Shown here: positions 46,669-57,169 of the stretch, piece by piece
Layout of the letters: every line of letters begins with the position of its first letter
How positions within the stretch are numbered: the first letter of the stretch is position 1
NCBI GenBank assembly: GCA_019119395.1
Contig: DWXC01000028.1
Location: 1 to 64,000 of the forward strand
DNA length: 64,000 nucleotides
Source of the DNA: Candidatus Borkfalkia stercoripullorum
Lineage (GTDB): Bacteria; Bacillota; Clostridia; Christensenellales; Borkfalkiaceae
Reading direction: 5' to 3'
Position numbers and translations under genes: made by a program
Notes under the pieces: model-generated
Databases searched by the model: none
The model's input: only the letters and a program-made list of their open reading frames with translations
What the model was told of the DNA's origin: nothing

Positions 46669-47481
46669 ATGGTCACATTTGTCGCCACGCCGATCGGAAA
46701 TCTCGGCGATATCACCCTCCGCGCGCTCGACGCGCTCAGGGAAGCGGACGTTATTTTCTGCGAAGACACCCGCCATACCCTTAAATTGCTCAATTATTTC
46801 GACATTAAAAAGCCGCTGTTTTCCTGCCATAAATATAACGAACTTACGGCGGCGGAAAAGGTAGCCGAACTCGCCGCCGGGGGCAAAAACGTTGCGGTCG
46901 TCACGGACGCGGGCACGCCCGTCATTTCCGACCCCGGGAACGTCCTCGTCAACGTACTGCGCGAACGGGGCATACGATACACCCTCGCGCCCGGGGCGTG
47001 CGCCTTCGTGGCGGCGCTCGTCTTGTCGGGCTTCCCCGCCGACAAATTCGCCTTTTTAGGATTTTTGCGCGGAAAAAGAGGGGACAAGAAGGCGCTTTTG
47101 CAGGAATATGCCGATTTTCGGGGGACGCTCGTATTTTATTCCGCCCCGCAGGATACGGATGCGGATATCGCCCTGCTGTACGAAACGCTCGGCGAACGTG
47201 AAGCCTGCGCCGTGCGCGAGATCACGAAGATGCACGAAAGCACGGAATATTTTACGCTTTCCGCGGGGCTCGCGGGCGAAAAGCGAGGAGAATACGTTTT
47301 GCTCGTAAAGGGGGCGCAAAAACGGGAAAATCCGCTCAATTTGCTGCCGGAGCGCGACCATATCGCGCACTATAAATCGCTCGGCATGAGCGAAAAGGAT
47401 GCGCTCAAAGCCGCCGCTAAGGATCGCGGCGTTTCCAAAAGCGAATTGTATAAATTCACGATCAGGGACAATGAGCGGTGA
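46669..47481 (+). CDS. rsmI: 16S rRNA (cytidine1402-2'-O)-methyltransferase
   Basis: VTFVATPIGNLGDITLRALDALREADVIFCEDTRHTLKLLNYF; SDPGNVLVN; FLGFLRGKRGDK. Confidence 0.96.
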   Translation: MVTFVATPIGNLGDITLRALDALREADVIFCEDTRHTLKLLNYFDIKKPLFSCHKYNELTAAEKVAELAAGGKNVAVVTDAGTPVISDPGNVLVNVLRERGIRYTLAPGACAFVAALVLSGFPADKFAFLGFLRGKRGDKKALLQEYADFRGTLVFYSAPQDTDADIALLYETLGEREACAVREITKMHESTEYFTLSAGLAGEKRGEYVLLVKGAQKRENPLNLLPERDHIAHYKSLGMSEKDALKAAAKDRGVSKSELYKFTIRDNER

Positions 47482-47579
47482 ACTTCCTTTTCAGACAAAT
47501 TTTGCAAACCGGTTGACAAACCGGTTTTTCTGCCTATATAATGATGGTGAGGATCGTTTCGATCCCGAAGGAGGTTATC

Positions 47580-48002
47580 ATGAAGGAAGTTTGGTCAAAA
47601 AGTTGGAAAAAGGTGCTCATCTGGGCGTGCGGCTTTGTCAGCCTTATCGCCTTTGCGGTCGCGGGCGGCTATGCGATCGTCAAAGGGGAAGACGAAAGCG
47701 TCAAACGCGTGGCAAAGCAATGTTTCGTCGTTACGCTCATATTTTTGGCGGCGAACGCGCTTATCAGTATTTTAAGCAGCATTGCCGGGCTCGCGGCTTC
47801 GGCGGGGCTGGCGGAAGTACTGCAGTGGCTGAATTTTATTCTGCTCATCGCAAAGATCGGCATTTATGCGGCGGCGATCGTCATGACGCTCCTTTCGGGC
47901 AAAAACGAAACTTCCGCGCCGCAGACGAACACGGAAGTAAAGGCTGAAACCGCTGAAACGGGATCCTCCCGAACGGAAGGGAAAGACGAAACGGCGGAAT
48001 AA
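47580..48002 (+). CDS. Uncharacterised membrane protein (3-4 TM)
   Basis: RBS aaggagg; MKEVWSKSWKKVLIWACGFVSLIAFAVAGGYAIV; promoter TTGACA...TATAAT upstream. Confidence 0.65.
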   Translation: MKEVWSKSWKKVLIWACGFVSLIAFAVAGGYAIVKGEDESVKRVAKQCFVVTLIFLAANALISILSSIAGLAASAGLAEVLQWLNFILLIAKIGIYAAAIVMTLLSGKNETSAPQTNTEVKAETAETGSSRTEGKDETAE

Positions 48003-48051
48003 GCGCCGCAAGCGGCCCGCGGGAATCCGCGAGGCAAAACATTGATAAGCA

Positions 48052-48098
48052 AAACCCGCGCGGAGCGCTTGGCAAAGGCGCTCCGCGCGGGTTTTTTT
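48052..48098. terminator. Terminator hairpin
   Basis: AAAACCCGCGCGGAGCGC-ttggcaaag-GCGCTCCGCGCGGGTTTTTTT. Confidence 0.85.
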
Positions 48099-48115
48099 AT
48101 GAATCGTCTTCGGTT

Positions 48116-48940
48116 TTATAATTCTTCTTCGATCTGTCTGCCGCGTACGGGCAGGGTGACGTGCGTAAAGCCGATTTTTTTGAGCGCTTCGGAAACGGTT
48201 TCCCGCTTTTCGCCGATGCGCGTTTCGTCGTGCGCGTCGGAAGAAAAAAGAACTTTTCTTCCGCCCAGGCCGAAATATCTCTGCAAAATATCGGTATCGG
48301 GGATAAAGGGGCTTCCCGCCGTTTTGGCGGAGGTGTTTACCTCTAAAATTTTATTTTTAGCGATGATCTTTTTGAGGATCGCGTCCAAAACGTCCGAAAA
48401 GTCCCGGTAGCGCAGTTTCGGGTCGGGGTACTTCGCGTTTCGCGAACAGTAGCCGATGTGCGCGACGATGTCGTAAGGGTAAGGCGCGTCCAGGCTTTCC
48501 AGAATGCGGAAAAGGTAAGCGTTATAGGCGAACTCTTTGCTCTTTCCCGCAAAAAATTCGGGGAAATAGCAGTCTCTCCCGAGACAGGTGTGTACGCTGT
48601 TGATGATAAAATCGGGGGAATATTTTTCGGCCGCTTCGCAATATTTTTCTTGCGCGCGGGAAGAATCGTCATAGGCAAATTCCGCGCCGACAAGGTAGCA
48701 TATTTTCCCTTTGTACTCGTTTTGCAAGGCGCGTCCGCGCGAAAAGTAGGCGTCTGCATCGATTTGCCGCACTTCCTTGCCGCCGATTTTTACATGTTTG
48801 GCCACATAATCGTAATCGAAGTGTTCGCTCGTGCCATAATATTTAAATCCGAGCGAGATCGCCTTTTCAAGCATAACGCGCATATCCTGCCGTCCGTCTG
48901 CAGAGAAAAAAGTATGTGTGTGAAGATCGGTTCGTATCAT
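48116..48940 (-). CDS. PHP-domain histidinol-phosphatase family protein
   Basis: MIRTDLHTHTFFSADGRQDMRVMLEKAISLGFKYYGTSEHFD; FSSDAHDETRIG. Confidence 0.88.
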   Translation of the reverse strand: MIRTDLHTHTFFSADGRQDMRVMLEKAISLGFKYYGTSEHFDYDYVAKHVKIGGKEVRQIDADAYFSRGRALQNEYKGKICYLVGAEFAYDDSSRAQEKYCEAAEKYSPDFIINSVHTCLGRDCYFPEFFAGKSKEFAYNAYLFRILESLDAPYPYDIVAHIGYCSRNAKYPDPKLRYRDFSDVLDAILKKIIAKNKILEVNTSAKTAGSPFIPDTDILQRYFGLGGRKVLFSSDAHDETRIGEKRETVSEALKKIGFTHVTLPVRGRQIEEEL

Positions 48941-49042
48941 GAAAGTTCCCTCAAATTTATTTCATGATAGTACTTTTCGTGGAAAAAGTCAAGCGTGAAA
49001 AGAGGGGGGAGAGTTTGCCTCTTCCCCCTCTGCAAAACAGAG

Positions 49043-51234
<2,192 letters not shown>

Positions 51235-51367
51235 CCTTGTTCTTCATCCGTGTTTCATTTGCGGGGCGTATTAGTGCCCGTATTTACATAATATGCATTT
51301 TTTTTTGCGGAAGGTGATTTTTTTCTTTGTAATTTTTAAAAAACTCTGCTATAATAGTACGGTAAAC

Positions 51368-51442
51368 ACACTCGTAGTATAACGGATAGAACGGTGGCCT
51401 CCGGAGCCGCAGATCCGAGTTCGATCCTCGGCGAGTGTACCA
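51368..51442 (+). tRNA. tRNA-Arg(CCG)
   Basis: Acceptor ACACTCG/CGAGTGT, anticodon loop CTCCGGA, T-arm CCGAGTTCGATCCTCGG, encoded CCA. Confidence 0.95.
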
Positions 51443-51470
51443 TGATTCGCGGTGAAAAATGCTGCGAGTT

Positions 51471-51515
51471 AAAAAAGCATTGAAAAACTTACTGTTTTTC
51501 AATGCTTTTTTGCTT
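51471..51515. terminator. Terminator downstream of tRNA-Arg
   Basis: AAAAAAGCATTGAAAAAC-ttact-GTTTTTCAATGCTTTTTT. Confidence 0.8.
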
Positions 51516-51599
51516 TTTAACGGGTAAAAACAGACCTTTGGCAGCATTTAGTTGCTGTGTCTTTTTATTCTGATTTTTTAACGTTATTTCAAAAATCGG

Positions 51600-52070
51600 G
51601 AAACGAACTCGCATGATCTCAGTAAGAGATTAGGGGATGTTTGCGCACTTATTGACAGCAACGGAAATGTTGTGGTACAATATAAGTACGATGCGTGGGG
51701 CAATCATGCGGTACTGTATTTGAACAAAGTAAACGACAAAGAGCAATACAGTGAAGCGGAGGATGCGGCGTTTGATGAAAATTATGCCAAAAATAAAACG
51801 CTTGCCGAACTGAACCCGTTCCGTTATCGCGGATATTACTATGATACGGAAACGGGCCTGTACTACCTGAAATCCCGCTATTACGACCCTGAAGTCGGCA
51901 GGTTTATAACGATAGACGACATCTCCTATATCGATACCGAAACGATAAACGGCCTGAACCTCTATGCCTATTGCGGGAATAATCCTGTGATGCGTATTGA
52001 CTCGAAGGGAAACGATTGGAATAGTTTTTGGTCAGGAGTAGGCAAATTGGTTTGTCGGAGTCGGAAATAG
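51600..52070 (+). pseudogene. 5'-truncated Rhs core C-terminus, then frameshifted from its tip
   Basis: LGDVCALIDSNGNVVVQYKYDAWGNH...ELNPFRYRGYYYDTETGLYYLKSRYYDPEVGRFITIDD...NGLNLYAYCGNNPVMRIDSKGND; no N-terminus after the tRNA. Confidence 0.85.
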
Positions 52071-52563
52071 TATAGGAAATTTCTTTACTCGTGATATACC
52101 TAATTGGTGGAATAATGATGTTGTGCCATTTTTCACTCGAGATATACCAAATTTCTTTACTAAAACAATACCTGATTGGTGGAATGGTTCAGTAGTTCCT
52201 TGGTGGAATAATGATGTTGTGCCATTTTTCACTCAGGATATACCAAATTTCTTTACTAAAACAATACCTGATTTTTTTGTAAATACTTTTTGGAATGATT
52301 GGATTGTAGACAAACTTTGGAATCAATTTATAGTGGGAATTATTTGGCAACAAGGCCTTTTGCCTGCATGGAATTGGCTTAAAGACAATTGGAAAACATT
52401 ACTTGATGGGATTTCGGCTGTTACCAGTATAGGCGGGGGAATTGTTGGGCTATTAGGTACATTAGGTGTTTTCAGTATTCCCGTGGTAGGTCAAGTAATA
52501 TTGGCTATTGTCTCTACCGGATTTGGCATATATGGATTAGGACGAGCTTGTAAATGGTGGTAA
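52061..52563 (+). CDS. Rhs C-terminal tip (candidate toxin) with aromatic octapeptide repeats and hydrophobic C-terminus; no good independent start codon
   Basis: FFTRDIPN WWNNDVVP FFTRDIPN FFTKTIPD WWNGSVVP WWNNDVVP FFTQDIPN FFTKTIPD ... GGGIVGLLGTLGVFSIPVVGQVILAIVSTGFGIYGLGRACKWW; frame +1 relative to the Rhs core. Confidence 0.7.
52105..52272 (+). repeat. 96-bp period tandem DNA repeat in the Rhs tip
   Basis: tggtggaataatgatgttgtgccatttttcactc... starts at 52105 and 52201. Confidence 0.85.
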
Positions 52564-52569
52564 AGTTTT

Positions 52570-52752
52570 ATGAGAATAATTAATATTTTAATAGTAATAA
52601 CTTATTTAATTTCTATTGTTTTTATACCGATTGCTTTATTTTGTATTTCGCTCGAAACTGTTTTTGGAGCGATAGGCTATAGCGCTTTAATTTTAGGTGG
52701 ATTACTTACGTTAATAAAAATAATTTTAACAAAAAGAGCTGGAAGAAAGTAA
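52570..52752 (+). CDS. 60-aa 2-TM protein, candidate immunity protein
   Basis: MRIINILIVITYLISIVFIPIALFCISLETVFGAIGYSALILGGLLTLIKIILTKRAGRK; 6 bp after the tip stop codon. Confidence 0.6.
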   Translation: MRIINILIVITYLISIVFIPIALFCISLETVFGAIGYSALILGGLLTLIKIILTKRAGRK

Positions 52753-52838
52753 TAGAAAATCTAGTTTTTCGGTGAATTGTTAAACTTAATGTAGAAATTC
52801 TGCAACACAAATTGGAAGAATATAAGGTAGAACAAAAT

Positions 52839-52878
52839 TAAAATAAGCAGCAGAGATAATTCTCTGCTGCTTATTTTA
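52839..52878. terminator. Perfect 18-bp-arm hairpin
   Basis: TAAAATAAGCAGCAGAGA-taat-TCTCTGCTGCTTATTTTA. Confidence 0.85.
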
Positions 52879-53016
52879 ATGAAAAATTTTTAATTATAAA
52901 AAAGGGATGGAAATTCTACACGGAAAGCGAAGTAGCGGAGAACGGGCAGGCGATAATATTTGTTTTTCTGATACCGCCCTTTCAAAATGGTGATAATTTA
53001 AAATCTTTTCCGCAGA

Positions 53017-53045
53017 TTGACAGCGCGTTCGCGTTATGATACAAT
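53017..53045 (+). promoter_or_regulatory. asnB/T-box promoter TTGACA-N17-TACAAT
   Basis: TTGACA 53017-53022, TACAAT 53040-53045. Confidence 0.75.
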
Positions 53046-53059
53046 TTGCCCATCCGATA

Positions 53060-53337
53060 AAGAAAAACGCAGAGACCGGGAAAAGTAACGGAACAAAATC
53101 CCTTCAAAGAGAGCGGCGCGCTTTGCTGAAAGCGCCGCAGGGGGCGTTCCGCGAAGAACACCCGCGAGCGGCGGCGGCGAACGTTTTTAACTATTAGCCT
53201 CCGACGGGCGGCCCGTTACAGCCGAAGCCTTTGCAAGAAGGCGGAGTTGCTCCCGCGCATTTCGGGAGATAAATCAGGTGGCACCGCGAAACGACAGCCT
53301 TTCGCCCTGAAATACAGGGCAAAAGGCTGTTTTTGTT
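53060..53337 (+). promoter_or_regulatory. T-box leader with terminator upstream of asnB
   Basis: T-box AGGTGGCACCGCG at 53276-53288; terminator ACAGCCTTT..AAAAGGCTGTTTTTG; AAC (Asn) triplet at 53189-53191. Confidence 0.88.
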
Positions 53338-53375
53338 TGTCTGCGCGCCGCGGGCGCGCGGAAGGGAGAGCTGTT

Positions 53376-54959
53376 ATGTGTTCTATTTTTTGCTGTACGA
53401 GCAGGGAAGTCGACTACAAAGCCATGACGGAAGGGTTTTACCGCACCGTGTCGCGCGGGCCGGACATGAGCCGCATCGAACGCACGCCCACGGGGTATAT
53501 CGCCTTTCACCGCCTCGCCATCATGGGGCTGAACGCGGCGGGGATGCAGCCCTTTTCCATGGGGAAAGACAAGCTCGTGTGCAACGGCGAAATTTACGGC
53601 TTCCGTCCCGTTAAAAAGAGGCTGGAAGAGCTGGGGTATGCCTTTTTATCGGACAGCGACTGCGAAATTTTGCTGCCGATGTACCGCGAATACGGGCTGA
53701 AAATGTTTTCCATGCTCGACGCGGAATTCGCGCTCGTTTTATATGACGGGGAAAGGGGGGAATATATCGCCGCGCGCGACCCCGTCGGCATACGCCCGCT
53801 GTATTACGCATATCTCGAAAACGGCGCGATCGTGTTTGCGAGCGAGCCGAAAAACCTCGTCGGCTGGACGCAGGGGGACATCATGCCCTTCCCGCCCGGG
53901 CATTACTATTATAAGGGGAAGTTTCATAAATTCTGCGATATAGCGGAAGTCAGGGAAGTGTGCAGCGACTCACTCGATGCAATCTGCCGCAACATCCGCG
54001 AAAAATTGACCGAAGGCGTTCGGAAACGCCTCGACGCGGACGCGCCCGTGGGGTTCTTGCTTTCGGGCGGGCTTGACAGTTCGCTCGTGTGCGCCATAGC
54101 GGCGAAGATCCTGCGCCGCCCCGTCAAGACGTTCGCCGTCGGCATGGACAAGGACGCGATCGACCTCAAATACGCAAAGGAAGTCGCCGAATACATCGGC
54201 AGCGAACATCACGAAATATATATGACGAGGGAAGAGGTGCTCTCTTCCTTGGAAACGGTCATCGCCGCGCTCGGCACCTTCGACATCACGACCATCCGCG
54301 CGTCGATGGGGATGTATCTCATCTGCAAGAAGATACACGAAATTTCCGACGTGCGCGTGCTTCTGACGGGCGAGATCTCCGACGAACTGTTCGGCTATAA
54401 ATATACCGACTTCGCGCCCGACGCCGCGGCATTCCAAAAGGAATCGCAAAAGCGCGTGCGCGAACTGCACATGTACGACGTTCTGCGCGCCGACCGCTGC
54501 ATTTCCGTCAACTCCATGGAAGCACGCGTGCCCTTCGGCGACCTCGATTTCGTAAAATACGTCATGAGCGTCGACCCCGAAAAAAAGATGAACGTCTACG
54601 GCAAGGGGAAATACCTCCTCCGCAAGGCGTTCGAAGGGGACTATCTGCCCGAAAATATTTTGTGGCGCGAAAAGGCGGCGTTTTCGGACGCGGTTGGGCA
54701 CTCCATGGTGGACGATCTGAAAGAGTACGCCGAAGAAAAATACGGCGCGGATTGGAAAAAGACCGCGCAAAAGTATGCCTATCACGCGAAGCCGTTCACG
54801 AAGGAAAGCCTTTTGTACCGCGAAATTTTCGAAAAGTACTATCCCGGACAGGCGAAAATGGTCAAAGCTTTCTGGATGCCCAACAAAAAGTGGGAGGGCT
54901 GCAACGTGAACGACCCGTCCGCGCGCGTCCTTTCCAACTACGGCGACAGCGGGAAATAA
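53376..54959 (+). CDS. asnB: Asparagine synthase (glutamine-hydrolysing)
   Basis: MCSIFCCTSRE (Cys2 nucleophile); GFLLSGGLDSSLVCAIA; LLTGEISDELFGYKY. Confidence 0.95.
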   Translation: MCSIFCCTSREVDYKAMTEGFYRTVSRGPDMSRIERTPTGYIAFHRLAIMGLNAAGMQPFSMGKDKLVCNGEIYGFRPVKKRLEELGYAFLSDSDCEILLPMYREYGLKMFSMLDAEFALVLYDGERGEYIAARDPVGIRPLYYAYLENGAIVFASEPKNLVGWTQGDIMPFPPGHYYYKGKFHKFCDIAEVREVCSDSLDAICRNIREKLTEGVRKRLDADAPVGFLLSGGLDSSLVCAIAAKILRRPVKTFAVGMDKDAIDLKYAKEVAEYIGSEHHEIYMTREEVLSSLETVIAALGTFDITTIRASMGMYLICKKIHEISDVRVLLTGEISDELFGYKYTDFAPDAAAFQKESQKRVRELHMYDVLRADRCISVNSMEARVPFGDLDFVKYVMSVDPEKKMNVYGKGKYLLRKAFEGDYLPENILWREKAAFSDAVGHSMVDDLKEYAEEKYGADWKKTAQKYAYHAKPFTKESLLYREIFEKYYPGQAKMVKAFWMPNKKWEGCNVNDPSARVLSNYGDSGK

Positions 54960-55066
54960 TAGGAGCGCCCCGCCCGCGGTTTGCCGCGGGCGGGGCATCC
55001 GTATAATATTTTGCCGAAGAGGCGTTCTCCCTTGTATTTTTGCCGCGTTTGTGGTACAATAGCGGC

Positions 55067-55693
55067 ATGAACAAGCCCGATTTCAATCAAAAAATGAAAC
55101 AACTCATGGCGGAAGCGGGGCAGGGAGAACGGCTCCTTTTGCACAGCTGTTGCGGGCCGTGCTCGTCGCGCTGTCTCGAAGCGCTCAAAGACAAATTTTC
55201 CGTCACCGTATTCTATTATAACCCGAATATCACCGACCCCGCCGAGTACGAAAAACGCAAGGGCGAACAGCTCCGACTGCTTTCCGAAACGGATTGGGCG
55301 GGCTTTTTGGACTGCGACTATGCGCCCGAAGAGTTTTTCGCCGCCGCGAAGGGCCTGGAAGGGGAAAGGGAAGGGGGCGCAAGATGTTTCGAGTGCTACA
55401 AGCTCCGCCTGGAACGCACCGCGATCGCCGCGAAGGAAAAGGGCTTCCGTTGGTTTTGTTCCACCCTTTCGGTCAGCCCGCACAAGAACGCCGCCTGGCT
55501 GAACGGGTTGGGGGAATCATTGCAGGAAAAGTACGGGGTGCGCTGGCTGTACAACGATTTTAAAAAGGAAAACGGCTATCTCCGTTCGGTGCAACTTGCC
55601 GAAGAGCACCGCCTGTACCGTCAGAATTACTGCGGCTGCATCTATTCCGATTGGCGCATAAAGAAGGATGCCGCGCCGCCAAAAACCGAATGA
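55067..55693 (+). CDS. queH: Epoxyqueuosine reductase QueH
   Basis: LLLHSCCGPCSSRCLEAL...FYYNPNITDPAEYEKRKGEQ...NYCGCIYS. Confidence 0.95.
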   Translation: MNKPDFNQKMKQLMAEAGQGERLLLHSCCGPCSSRCLEALKDKFSVTVFYYNPNITDPAEYEKRKGEQLRLLSETDWAGFLDCDYAPEEFFAAAKGLEGEREGGARCFECYKLRLERTAIAAKEKGFRWFCSTLSVSPHKNAAWLNGLGESLQEKYGVRWLYNDFKKENGYLRSVQLAEEHRLYRQNYCGCIYSDWRIKKDAAPPKTE

Positions 55694-55747
55694 AAGGCTT
55701 CTTCAGGTCAAAATGAGAGGCCGCTTTCAGGTCAAAAACAAATCGAG

Positions 55748-55785
55748 CGCCGCGCCCGCAAGTCTGCGGGCGCGGCGCTTTCCGT
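55748..55785. terminator. GC-rich hairpin
   Basis: GCGCCGCGCCCGCA-agtc-TGCGGGCGCGGCGC. Confidence 0.65.
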
Positions 55786-55841
55786 CCTTTATGCTTGCTT
55801 CCCTCCGCGGCGAATCCGTCGGGGAGAGGCGCAAATTTTTG

Positions 55842-56213
55842 TCAGGGTTCGCTCTTTTCCTCTTTTTCCGTGCGGTTGAGCGGCGAGTGCGCATACACGT
55901 TCGCGGTGTCGTACACCAATTTTTTGAGGTCTGCGCTGAGCGAACGGTATACGGCGAGCAGTTTCTGTTCGTCTTTGGGCGGGGCGTATGTTTCCGCGCA
56001 AAACATTCCCGCGTCGTCCGTTCGGCCCGTCAGATAATCGAGGCTGCACCCGAAAAAATCGGCATAGGCGATCAGGCTGTATAATTGCGGTTCGTGCGTG
56101 CCGTTTTCGTATGCGGCGACGGTCGTCTGCCCGACGCCGAGTTTTTTTGCCAATTGATGCTGCGTCAGCCCGCTCTCCGTGCGCAGATATTTGAGCTTTT
56201 CCTGAAGTTTCAT
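55842..56213 (-). CDS. XRE-family HTH regulator
   Basis: MKLQEKLKYLRTESGLTQHQLAKKLGVGQTTVAAYENGTHEPQLYSLIAYADFFGCSLDYLTGRTDD. Confidence 0.92.
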   Translation of the reverse strand: MKLQEKLKYLRTESGLTQHQLAKKLGVGQTTVAAYENGTHEPQLYSLIAYADFFGCSLDYLTGRTDDAGMFCAETYAPPKDEQKLLAVYRSLSADLKKLVYDTANVYAHSPLNRTEKEEKSEP

Positions 56214-56233
56214 AGCATTCTCCTGTGATTATA

Positions 56234-56311
56234 TTAGCACGATACTGCTTAAATTTGTTGGCATAGCATGATAATGCTGATATAATACATTTATTAGCAG
56301 CTTTATGCTAA
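56234..56311. promoter_or_regulatory. Three phased inverted-repeat operators TWAGCA-N6-TGCTNA around a consensus promoter
   Basis: TTAGCA-N6-TGCTTA (56234-56251), ATAGCA-N6-TGCTGA (56263-56280), TTAGCA-N6-TGCTAA (56294-56311); promoter TTGGCA (56258)-N17-TATAAT (56281-56286). Confidence 0.85.
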
Positions 56312-56340
56312 AATATGCGGAAACGGGAGCAGAAAGAGGA

Positions 56341-56532
56341 ATGACAGGGGAATGCTTGGGCGCGCCGGCGGCGTGCGCGGCGGTTGCCGTCCTTTCGGCC
56401 TCCTCGGCTCTGGCGGTTTGGCGGTCGGAGAGCCGCGGGGGAAGGGCTCGCGCCGCAGGGGCGGCGCTCGCGCTCCTTTTTCTCGTGCTGATCGCGGCGG
56501 TTGTGTGGCGGGGCGGCGTTCTTCCTCTTTAA
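56341..56532 (+). CDS. 63-aa small membrane protein (2 predicted TM)
   Basis: RBS agaaagagga; MTGECLGAPAACAAVAVLSASSALAVWRSESRGGRARAAGAALALLFLVLIAAVVWRGGVLPL; downstream of the operator-promoter. Confidence 0.55.
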   Translation: MTGECLGAPAACAAVAVLSASSALAVWRSESRGGRARAAGAALALLFLVLIAAVVWRGGVLPL

Positions 56533-56669
56533 AATACGGCAGAAAAGCGGCAAAGCGCCGCTTTTTTCTTTTAAATCCGAAATTATCATGCAAAATGTTT
56601 GACAGAAGCGCTTCCATCCGCTATAATAATTGCAACTTATTTGGTTGCAATTAAAGGAGAAATAAGAAC

Positions 56670-57152
56670 ATGCGTCTTTCATCCAAATCGCAGTACGGGT
56701 TAAAAGCGTGCTTTATTTTGGCGCAGAATTATCCCGATCGGTGCGTGAGCGCTTCGCACCTCGAAAAGGAGATCGCCGTTTCAAGCAAATATATCGAAAA
56801 GATCATGCGCATGCTCTCGGGCGCGGGCATTGTGGCGGCGGAGCGGGGCGTTTCGGGCGGGTATAAACTGCGCCGCGACCCTTCCCGCATTACGATCGGC
56901 GACGTCGCGCGCGCCCTTGAAGACAATATGGAGATCGCCGACTGCATCACGTCTGCCTGCGAAAAGTGCGCCTCGGGCGAGGTGTGGCGCAAGTTGTACG
57001 CGGGTATCAACGCCGTGCTCGATTCGATGACCTTGCAGTCCGTTCTCGACGACAACGGCGAAGTGCGCGCCTGCAAGTGCAACGCGGGAGAAAAGGGCAA
57101 GGAACACTGCGAGCCCGCCTGCGGCTGCGGATGCGGCGCGGAAGCGTTGTAA
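56670..57152 (+). CDS. Rrf2/IscR-family regulator
   Basis: MRLSSKSQYGLKACFILAQNYPDRCVSASHLEKEIAVSSKYIEKIMRMLSGAGIV; followed by nifS-nifU. Confidence 0.93.
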   Translation: MRLSSKSQYGLKACFILAQNYPDRCVSASHLEKEIAVSSKYIEKIMRMLSGAGIVAAERGVSGGYKLRRDPSRITIGDVARALEDNMEIADCITSACEKCASGEVWRKLYAGINAVLDSMTLQSVLDDNGEVRACKCNAGEKGKEHCEPACGCGCGAEAL

Positions 57153-57169
57153 AGGAAGGTTGGAACATT

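Noticed and set aside
52880-53016. Possible protein fragment WKFYTESEVAENGQAIIFVFLIPPFQNGDNLKSFPQ
   Set aside because: Too short and without start codon or recognisable family; may be a remnant but cannot be supported.
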